Assembly (NCBI RefSeq): GCF_012848475.1 | Contig: NZ_CP051666.1 | Coordinates: 1,077,501-1,141,500 of the forward strand | Source: Marinobacterium sp. LSUCC0821 | GTDB lineage: Bacteria; Pseudomonadota; Gammaproteobacteria; Pseudomonadales; Balneatricaceae | Length of the DNA: 64,000 nt | Direction of reading: 5' to 3' | Part shown: positions 42,201 through 54,200 of the stretch, one piece after another | Position numbering within the stretch: position 1 is the first letter of the stretch | Layout: every line of letters begins with the position of its first letter | The notes under the pieces: generated by a model | What the model was told of the DNA's origin: nothing | The model's database searches: none | What the model saw: the letters and a program-made list of their open reading frames with translations, nothing else | Position numbers and translations under genes: made by a program

Positions 42201-45200
42201 CAAAGTTCAGTGCACCAATGGCTGTTGAGTCATCATTACCCGCAGCCAGTGTACCGATAGCATTGGAGGTTGAATCCAGCGTAAAGCTACCCGTACCTTT
42301 CAGCGCGAGCTTGCTCGCTGATACATAGCCACTCGTACCATCAGTCACGGTACCACTTGAAGTAATGACAAAAGCTGAACTACCGGAAACTGTCAGCGCA
42401 GCATTCAGAGCCAGATCACCTGACGTCAATGCAACAGGACCTGACAGAGTTGCTGCACTATTCAATGAGAGCTGATCTGTTCCAGCAGAGACAGTTAGTC
42501 CAGTCAGTGCTGTCGTTCCGCCAAGCACACCATTCAGGGTAACGGCTGCGTCAGACGAAACACCCTCGGTATCAATCGTTAGAACATGGGCACCATCGAC
42601 ATCGCCGCTTACGGTTAGAGCACCACCGTTGATGCTATTGATAGTGGCATCACCCGCTAGAGTCATAGTGCCCGACAACTCTACCGCAGTACTTGAACTA
42701 TTGTAGATGGCTCCGCTTGATGAAACTCCGGTTCCTTCAAGAGCGATAGCATTCGATAAGGTATGACCAGCAAGATCTAAAGCTGCGCCAAAGTGGATCG
42801 TTACTGCATCAGTACCCAACGGACCATTCGTGACGCTACCAGTAGATGAAGCACCCAACTTAATCGTACCGCCCGTGATATCCGTACCGCCGCTGTATGT
42901 ATTGGCTGCAGTAAGGGTCAGCGTACCTGCGCCCTGTTTATTGAGGGCACCGGCACCCGAGATCACACCGGAAATCGTGTCATCACCCGCATCGCCGGTA
43001 GTCAGGGTAAAGCCCGAGCCAATCACTACATTACCGGCACCCGATAGACTTTGGATCGTGTCACTTGAGGCAACCGTATATGTACCACCGTTGAGAACAT
43101 CGACACTATCTGCTAAAGCACCCGATACAGCTAATCCACCTGCACTGATAGTCACATCACCCGAAAACGTATTAGTACCCGCGAGGCTCAAGGTACCTGT
43201 GCCCAACTTAGTGATGCCGTAACCATTACCTGCGTCTGAAATTACTCCACTGATACTTAACGTATCGCTTGAACCAACATCAAACGAACTATCTGCGGTA
43301 AGAAGTATGTTACCGCTCCAACTACTTGATAAATCTTTAACCGTACCGCCTGCAAGAGTAAGAGGCTCTGATAAAACATCGACGCCATAGAGATCTAATA
43401 CAGCACCAGAGGAGATCAACACTCCGCCAGCAGCTGTACCTAGTGACAGATCATTGGTCACCTTCAGTGTTCCCGAAGAAACAGTTGTGAGGCCCGAATA
43501 TGAATTCGCTGCAGTAATCGTTAATGAGCCATTGCCAGACTTAACTAGACTACTCGCACCAGCGATAGCCCCATCAAACGAGCTATCACTAGACTGTTCT
43601 ACGGTTAGCGTATCGCTATCAGCAATTGTGACTGAACCTGCACCCGTTAACGTAGCTACTTTGAATAAAATGTCGCCTGAGCCACTCGTTGTGGTTCTAA
43701 ATGCAGACATAAGATGTAGATTGCCTGCATAGATATTAGCCGCATTAGCCACTGTCCAAGTACCCGCATTCGAGAGCGCGACATCCGACGTAGAGCCAGA
43801 GCTACCTACCGTCAACGAAGAACCGATATTTACATCGAAAGAACCTGAGCTTGTCTTGACCTGTGCCGCATTAACAGTACCACCGATAGTAATCGACCCA
43901 GACTGGGCGCCAGCAGTAAAAGACATACCAGAGCCCGTAATAGTGGCATAACCATTACCGCTATTACCGGTCATAGTGCCACCCGAAGGATCGGGCATCG
44001 AAGCATTACCAGCTACTGTGGTGCCGTTAGTAACGCCCCCAATATAGCTGGAACCACCGCCACCGCCATGAAAACCTGAACCGCCGCCATAGTATCCACC
44101 GCCGCCTGCGGCACCGCCCCAACTCCAACCGTTGCTATTAGCACCAATACCTAATGAACCAGCCGAGTACAAAGACCCACCACCTGTACCAGCTGCACCT
44201 CCAGCACTTTGAGTACCACCAGCACCAGCACCGTGCGAATCGGTTATCGCATTACCGGCTCCACCAATAACTCCACCGCCATATCCTCCAGTCGGAATAA
44301 CTGAATATTTATAGCCTGCGCCACCGCCACCGCCGGCAACGATAATCCTATCAATTAGAGTTGTACCGCCTACTCGAATATCAGTAGCACCACCGCCGCC
44401 ACCGCCACCGGCACCCGAATGAACCGCACTACCGCCACCATTCCAGCCACCAGAAGCCGTAGTCGTAGTATCTCCATTTGGTGCACTATCTGCTCCAGCA
44501 CCACCTACATATACATAAACTGTTTGGCCTGCTAATAGCGTGTAGTCACCAGAGGCATATCCTCCTAAACCACCCGAGGCATTAGCTTGAGCGGATGCAC
44601 CACCTTGAGCACCCCAAGTAGAAAAGTTATAGGAGCCTGTTACTGACGCAGTAAAAGATTGCACAGCCCCAGTGTAACTGTATGTCTGATTAACATTTAC
44701 AAGTGAGCCCGAGCCACCCAACGCCAATAGACCCAGGACAGTATTCGAACCAACACTTCCAACAACATTAACCGCACCAACACCACTTTGAATAAATAGG
44801 TTATTTGAGTTAGCAGTAGCACCATCGATATCACCGGAGAAAGTTATTGCGCCCCCAGTAGAACTATTACCAAGAGTTGATAAATTGACATTCGACCCTG
44901 TTATAACAACGTCAGAGTTGTAGGTTTGCGAACCTTTTGTTGTGATATTTGCTGCTAGGTTAATTCCCCCACCTGATGAAGTATTAAAAATAACGCCAGC
45001 AGTATTCAAGATAACATCTGAAGCAACTGTTATAGAGGTTGTATTGGAGTCACCGAATGTAAGATTGCCTGCAACATTTAACACATTCATTAGCGCAGAA
45101 CTAACGACACGATCTGCACTACCGCCGATAGATAGGGTCCCCGTGGCTCCATAAATCATCGATCCGGCTGTGGAAATTGAATTACTTCCAGCGAAAGAGA

Positions 45201-48200
45201 ACGCATCAAAATCAACCGTCAATGAATCTGTTGCGGTGGAATTTGTAGCAATCGTAGCAACAGAACTCATCGTCAACTGATGGCCACGCATGACAAGTTT
45301 TGCATCAAATAGATTTGTTGTATTAAGAGTAAGCGTACCGGCCCCGCTAGTATCTGAATCAGCAAGATAACTTACAGTACCAGAGCTAGTAATAGTTGTT
45401 CCCGACACATCGTAAATATCACCTGTAGCTGACAATGTAACATTCCCAGAACTACCAGCAGCCGATGTATCTATATTGGACTTAATACCAATAGAGTTGG
45501 CGTTGATTGATACAGACCCAGAACCTACTACTGGAGTTCTAAGTTCAACCGCTCCACCGTACACAGTGAGTGAATCGGCAAAACCTAATTGCGTATTGCC
45601 AACAGCAAAACCGCTTTCATCTACCGAATGGGTATCAACAACGACGTTGCTTGTACTACCGACTTTACCAACTGTCACATTCCCAATAGTCTGATTGTGT
45701 TGGTTCCAGTATATCCAGCTTGTGTATATTCCTTGCCCAAAGCTAGTTTCACCAGAGCTAGGTTCCCAAGTAAAATCACCAGAGGAAGCTATAGCTGGCT
45801 CATATCCATGCCAAGAGAAGGTATAACCTTGAAGTGTAATATCAGAAGTACTCGTAGATAGATCAACGCCATGGTCTGTCACACCAGCTTTAGAGCCAAG
45901 ATTTAAGTTACCGCCAATCTCTAGCAAAGACTGGTTTGCAGTTAACAGATTGATCGCACCCGACTTTGCAAGTATCTCACCTTCCCAAATACGAATATTG
46001 TAGGTACTACTATCCTGTTCAATACTTTGAAGCGTTATACCACCCGTGCCAGTTGAGTATATTTTCTGATTGCCGAAAGCGATTCGAACGCCTTCATTAC
46101 CAGAACTAGTACCGACGATTTTTATTGCATCATCGGCACCTACAGAAGAATCAGATGCTGAAGAGTGAATATATAGATTTGTCGTGGTGCCACCAGAATC
46201 CTCAAAGAAAACACCGCCGTTATATCCCACGCCAGATTGAGAAATACCTTCAATCAAAATACGACCGCTTCCGGCCTCAATCACAGAAGTACCGCCAGCA
46301 CCATTCCAGGTACCTACCCCCCAAGCACCTGTAGCGGATCCACCAGCTGTTGTATGAGACTTACCACGCAGTGTTATATCACCGCCGGTATCGGTGCTAT
46401 TCCCCGATGTATCAAGTGATAGACCATAATCAAAGCGAACACCCTCAACATACGTGCTATCAAAACCCTGTGCATACCCTGTACCAGATGTATTACCACC
46501 ACCAAATGTAATATCACCACCATAGGTGTTAACCGTGGCACCACCCGACAAGCGTATCTGACCACCATTCACACCGTCGCTATCTGCGGCAAATACAACA
46601 TTACCACCCGCATTAGTTGCATCACCGGTTGCGATAGTTATGGCTCTTGGGGCAATGATTGTCGTTTCTGAAATCAACGAGATATTACCAGTCGACTTAG
46701 TCTCTATCGGCACAATTCCATTTACAGCCGTTGCGTCATAACGCTGACCTAAATAAAGACCCGTTGATAAATAAAGTCCCTCTGCAGCAGAAGTACTACC
46801 AGTCGCCATAAGCGAGATATCTCCTGCTGCTGTCAAGATTTGTGTTTTAGAACCAGTCCCGTAAAAATCTAACGCAATACCATCGTGATTACTTGCAGTC
46901 GACCCGGTAATCACAATGTCACCAGTATTTGCTGTAGTCGATGTGGACTGTATCAATAAGTTTTTATTAACGGCGCTAGTGGTGTTAATAAAGCCGTAGT
47001 AGTTATCTGTAGTACCTGTAATGTCAATCGCGGTAGCTGCTGAACTATCAGACTGGATAACCATGTTATCTGAAATATAGAGTGCATATGTCGCAGAGGT
47101 AGTAGCATCAATATCGATTGCGCCAGGTCCGCTATCGATAATGTTATTACCTGTAGTGTAGATAGCATGACCGCTAGATGAGAGTCCTGTTAATGTCAGG
47201 TCACCATAAGAAATCAAAGAAGCATTTGTTAATTGAATACCGGTAGCACTAGCATCGGCTTTACCACCAGTTACAGTCAGAGAGCCGCCAGCTGTTGGAT
47301 CTGTTAGATCATTTCCAGCAACAAGTGAACCACTTACATAAGCACCATAATTACCAACAGCTACTATATTAATATTTCCAGCAGTTGATTGGATTTTATG
47401 AATTGTTGATAGATTGGCTCCCCAGCCTGCAGACGAAGTACCATTAACATCAATACTCCCTGCAACCGATATTTGGTAATTCTCTTCAATCAATACACCG
47501 TTTGATGTCGAATGAGCACCGGTTGCTACGCCATTGAGTGAAAGATTACCAGTTGCGGTAATGCTACTAGTTCGGCTACTCCAACCCCATATTTCAACAC
47601 CAACATTGTAATCTGAACTATCAGAGCCACCCACGCCATAAATAGATATATCATTACCGGTAAGGTCAGCAATATCTAAAACAACACCTTGAGCCGTAGT
47701 TGTGCTCTTACCTCTAATAAGAATATCGCCTGTCCCGGTGTTTACAGAGGTAAATTCATCAAGCTCAACACCGCGGTCACTATGTATTGAATAGTTATCA
47801 GGAATATTGTCCCCAGCTACTCCTCCATTGGCTCCATCATCAAGACCACCACCGATAACTAACTGGCCGCCATTTGTAGTAATAGAGTCCCAACCTGAAG
47901 GCGTAGTATTAACATTATCTTCATGACCTACACGAACATAGCCATCGGAATTGTTATCACTACCACTCCAATAGATCACATCTCCACCATTGGTGGTAAT
48001 CGATGTACCTACTGAAGGGCTGTTATATTGATTTATATCGCCACTGGCTTTGACAAGAATATTTCCAGATATACCGCCAGAGCTGGTATTTAGATCCGCC
48101 TTAATCGCAATATCACCACCATAGATGGTTAACGGACCGGAAATATCAATACCATTTTCGATATGGACAATCCGAGTCATCCCATCTTTACCTAGCGTCA

Positions 48201-51200
48201 ACCCACCGAGTGATTGATGGTTTTTGATAACGAGGTGATAGAAGTCATCAGTGCTGGTTGTAAAGCTATAATCAGACCCGTCTGACACACCATTCCAATC
48301 AAACGCGACTGCACCTGAACTACCATTTGCTCCGCCAATCATGTAATTGCCGAAGTCGGTACCGAAAGGCTTAAAGGTTAGGTGACCAGTGGTTGTAAGC
48401 GTTGTGAATGCACTTGTCCGATTCGAAGTCAGGGCACCATCGAATGCTAACTCATCAGAAATAAAGGTAATGTCACCTGAACCATTTGATATATCTATTG
48501 AGTCGCTATAGGCAGTTCGAATTGAAGTTGAACCAACTAATAAAATATCGCCGTTATTCGAAGTAATATCTGCGGATACTTTTACGATACCCCCATAGAC
48601 ATTCAAATCCCCAGCAATATCAATATCTGATCCCAGCGTAAGCTCTGAGCTATTGCCAGAGATTCCAATCGTTAAACCACTCAGTTTATTAGTGGTATCA
48701 AAGATCCAATTTGAGGTATCTACTGCACTAGTAAATGCTGCATCTTCTGGGCGGACAATCAGGATACCCGGGCCAACATAAGTGGTTTGGTTTGTTGGCG
48801 CGGTATTGTTTTGGAGAATCAGAGTACCACCCAGGATAGAGGTTGTACCTGTATGAGTGTTGTCGCCAGAAAGCGTTAGATCCCCAGTTCCAGAGGCCTT
48901 AACAACGTCACCGCTTCCACTAATATCGCCTGTGTAGGTGTAGGCATCACTGCGGTTGAAAATTACCAAACCGTTATTCGATAGATTACCAGCTAAAGCG
49001 CCCGTTGATGAACCATCACCTACTTCTAAGACAGCTTTGACCGTTTGTGTAAATACACCTTGCCCTGGACTTGCAGACGATGTGGTATCGATCGAAGTAC
49101 TTGTAAGAGTCGTACCGCCGGAGTAATCAATCGAGCCCGTAAATTGAGTTTTAGAGGCTATGTAAAGCTGATCAATATTGTATCCGTCATTTCCAACCAA
49201 CTCATCAGTTGCGATGCCTAAATATGGAGTTTCATTTGCTAGATCGACACCCAGCGCATTGGTATGACTAGCATAGGCTGTGCCTGTTGTATGAGGGCTA
49301 GATATATCAATTGCTGCTTCGACATCCGAACCAGATTGCTTAAGCTTTACAAAAACACCTTTAGTGTGCGTGCCGTCATATTGTTGAACTTGAAAGGTTG
49401 CTGTATTCGTAGAATCATCGTATTCAGTAAGATATATGCCTGCTTCAAGCGCTACTGAACCGATTCGTTTACCATCCATTCTTGAGCCAGCTAATCGATC
49501 TAATAACTCCTTAACGGTGATATTTGAAGCAATCGTTGTCCAATCAGTTGTTAGGAAACCTGTGTTATTTCCCGCAGTAGAAGTGTCAGGGTTCGGCGTC
49601 GAATCACCCCATAAAAGATAACGCGTACCAATGATTTCAACCGAACCAGCGCCTGTTATCGCATAATCAATCTCTTGATCTTTAGCTAGGTTGTAAACGA
49701 GTTTAAGGTTGTTGATAACTGAGCCAGAACCAAGTGAGCCGGTAGTACCGCCGTCACCCACTTGGAGAATACTATCACCACTGCTACCACCGGTACTTAG
49801 AGTGGTGTTTCTGTAGGTATTATCTGCAGCGAAAAGAAGCGTACCGCCACTGAACTTTGTAATGTCATTAGATCCCAAATTGATTGGATCCATGACGTTA
49901 ATATCACCACGGGTATCAAATTTAAGATCAAAAGCACCTGAAATAGCATTACCAGATGCAACATCTAAAGTTAGTGTTCCTGCTGTAGCTTCAATCTGCG
50001 AGTTTGCAAGAAGAGTGATAGCGCCTGTAATTGTGTTATCACCAGAGATGTTACGAATAGCACCGTCTAAGCCACCTTCACCCGAGATTGAAATAGCATC
50101 AGCAAGCGTAATATCGCCAGATATCTCCAGGCGACCATTAGCTCCAACAGCCACCCCGCCAGCTGAGGTACCTAGAGCACTACTGTTTGATGCACCAAGT
50201 ACACCGGCAGTAATAGTAGTAGTACCCGTGTAGGTGTTTACTCCACTGAGTAATAGCGATCCTAGACCCAGCTTTTCTACTGAACTTGCCGAAGAGATGA
50301 TGCCCGATAATGTACTTGATCCAGTTGTATTGAACTTAACCGAGCCAGCCGCGATGTTAGCCGATGACTTCAGATCTAAATCATCACCATTAAAGGTTAA
50401 CAAGCCTGCCGTTGTTACAGATGAGCCATCCCAACCAAAATAAGCTGTCTGTGCATCTGTATAGAAGCCCAAGCCTTTACTACCAGCTTGCCCACGATTA
50501 CCCGTAATAGTTATCGCGCCGGTTTGCGAGTAGATCTTATTACTATCAACAGCTGTATCAAAGTTAATACCGAAGTCACTTGCAGACGAACCGCTAGCGT
50601 ACGCATTACCGACAATATTGACGGCTCCACTATCAGTATAGATAGAGTTACCACGATGGATGTTGATACCCGCGGAGAATGTGCTATTCGAATAGGCACC
50701 ACCCAGACCAGTAATCGCAACAGTACCAGCATGACTTGAGGTAATAGTGGTTCCTGTTAAGAGCTCTACACCCAAACTATGATGGGTAGCACCAGTTTGC
50801 TGGCCAGCACCCTTAATAACGATATTACCGCCCGCTGAAGTACCACCTGCGTTAAGAGTGGATAGATCTAGAAGAACACCACGAGCATAGAATCCAAATC
50901 CAGCACTGTTTGCATTTCCGTACGCGTAGCCATTGCCTGAAGTCCCGCCAGCTAGCGTGATATCACCGCCACTAGTTGTAATGTCTGAGCTGTAGACCTT
51001 AATTGCACCGGACTCATTACCGTCGTGATCAGAATTAAGCAGTACAGCACCACCTGACAGGGTTAAATCTGCCGCATTTATAAAGATGCTGTCTGAAGCA
51101 TAAAAAGATAAATTTGAACTGGTCGTGATTGAAACATCTGCAAATGTATCAATGCTTGAACCATAAATAGTTATTGGTCCAGCAATAGTAATTGCCGAGG

Positions 51201-54200
51201 CAATATCCACATCAACATCAGTTGTACCGTCAGCACTTGATGCTGCTTTACCTACCGTTAGCCCCGATAAAGTAGAGCTAAAGTTAGAAGAACTAAGCGA
51301 TACAGCCAAGGCAAAGTCTGAAGAGTGCGGCATGATCGATGCAGCACCAGATGTGTTGTACCGAACCGTCAATGTTGAAGGCAATACGTCAGTAACCAGA
51401 GACAGATTGCCTGTAGCGCTAGTTACGGCACTTCCTGATAGAGACCCTAAAACAATCTGATTACTTGCTGACCCTGCATCAATAATGCCTAGTGAACCGT
51501 TATTGAAGGCAATATTTCCACCACTACTCAGCAACCTGAGATCACCTACATAGCTACTGTAACCTATACGCGCATCACCGCTAGCCGCACCGTAGTTAGA
51601 AAGGGTTATACCGCCCCCATTCGAAGCGACAAAACTAACTACACCCATGTAATTAGCGCCCCAACTAGTACCCTGGGTCGAATCGAAATTAGCGTTTATT
51701 GCAGTTGAACTTGTATTAGTTGAAATAGCTGTAAAAGATGATTCAAAACCAGAATTTTGGCCGTGCATACCAAACACACCTGCTCGTGCACCACCAACAG
51801 CTTCACCTACAAGATTAATTTTACCTGAGCCTGCGTTGAGTGATACGGCTGCACCGGTGGTAATACCACCAAAGGTAGCGGCAGAAGAGCCATCTAATCC
51901 AGCACGACCGAAGATGGCAATATCACCTCCTGCCGTCGTGATACTTGTATCTTCTAGGTAAACACCGGTATCGAAGCTACCAACTCCACTGAGTGAGTAG
52001 CGATCGTCTGGATCTGTATCTGTTCCAGCTACTGCAAAACCATCACCGACCGTAATCGTATCACCTGCAGATGTTGTCCAGGTGGTAGCAGCACCACCAC
52101 CTAACCAGACGCTACCACCGTTAGTAGTAATGCTAGAGTTTTTGTATAGGAAGATAGAACCAGTATGTGTAGAACTATCACTGTTCGACCAGAGAATGAC
52201 GTTGCCACCATCTGTCGTTAAATCAGTGTCAACTCCGATTGTCAGATCAGATGTAGCTTTTAGAAGAATATCTCCTGCAGCACCCGCAGTTGAAGCAGAT
52301 AAATCGGCTGAAAGTGTAATGTTATCGCCAAAAACTTTTACATTTCCTAGAGTAGTTATGTTGGATCCAATAACCTGATCCCCTGAACTGCTATCATTAC
52401 CTACTGTTAGTGAACTAAGAGGCGTTACGGCCCCAACTACATCATTAAAATTAACGACTCCACCGTTATCAGAAATTGCAGATAAACTATAATCTCCATC
52501 GACTTTACCGTTAAATACAATTGAGCCAGCTCCACGTGTTTGAACCGTTATTGAAACCTGACCTGCTGTATTGCTTAATCCGTTGTCATTTATTGTAAGA
52601 CCGAGAGTATTTAGAGATGTCCCACTACTTCCGAGGTAACCGCCTTGACCAGGAACTATATTCGAACCCAAGCTTTGGCCGGATATACCATCATCACCTC
52701 CGATAATACCGCCGCCGCCACCGCCGCCGCCTGAAACGCCCACGCCATTTATATTGTTTGAACTATCTCCAACAGTATCACCAGCCCCTGAAAAACTTGT
52801 ATTCCCATCTACTCCAGAGGCTCGACCACCACCAGAGCCGCCAGAACCACCACCGGCAATTATTGTTGCAACAGTGCCACTGCTATTACTTATATTTAAA
52901 ACAGAGGCCGCACCACCGCCCCCGCCTGAACCAAAATTACTGTGATTACTATCGTATGATGAATATGTCTGGGCCCTACCACCTGCACCACCATCGTATG
53001 CAGAGGTTCCATCAATGTTACTTAAGCCACCCACGCCCCCGCTTGCACTACCAGGCCAGACCGCGGTCGCGCCGTTACCACCTTGCCCACCAATTGCGAA
53101 AGCAATATCTGTAGCCACATTTGTAGTAAAACTGAAATCTAGTGACTGTCCATATGAACCAATACCACCTAAAGTCGTCGAGGATGTATCGCGATTCCAT
53201 CCATTACCACCATCACCACCTTTACCACCAACAATGGAAATGGCAATTTCAGTATTTGCATCAAATGAAAGGGTAGTTAAAGCGGTACTGGTATAGGTAG
53301 TTGAACTACTTTGGAATAAACCTAAAGAATGAAGATTGATATTATTTACTAGCGTTACATCTCCATTATAAGTTTGGGAGCCTGCCGTAGTTATGTCAGA
53401 TCCGAGACTAATAGTTCCAGTCGAACTCGTGATGCTTAAATTACCCTCAAGCGAGATATCTTCGTCTAGATCAACGCTGCGACTCGCATTCAACACCAAA
53501 CTAAGCTTGCCATCGCCTACCGTATCAACCACGCCACCAACGTATGCGCCAGACTCAGGGTGGAGAATAATGTCTCTCCCAGAATCTAGTGTAAGTGTGC
53601 GATCCGATGAACCTGAGTAGGTTATTTTTCCGTCATTCTGGATGATGATGTCATAGCCAGAGACAGACTGAATTGTGACGTTGCTGCTGTTTAGCGCGCT
53701 TTCAAGAATTGAATGAGCAATGTAACTATTAGAGGTGTTATTAACACTGGATCCGTTACTTGTAATCAGATCCGGATCAGAAGATGTGTCGAGGATGTAG
53801 TCATTGCCCGATGCATTAATCACGACATGGTATGGATCAATAAGCCAATGACCGGATCCTCCAGTAGTCGATGACGTCGATACCTCTATACCATCAAGAT
53901 TTATGGAATGCCCTGAAGTTTCAATCTGACCACCATTACCTTCTAAAGGACCACCTTTCGCAAACAGTGAACCGTATACACGCGTAACAGAATCAGATTT
54001 CGTTACATCCGACCAAACAACAATCTTACCGCCATCACCTGATTGAGTAGCACTCGCATCGAGCACAGCACCTGACTCAACGGTAACCTTGGATGCCTGC
54101 TGCAGTTCACCACTGCCCTGCCAATCACCACCAACGAGAATCTCGCCACCACCTGTTGCGCCCGTAGCATCTAGGTTAGCGGTAGATTCAATCTTGATGG

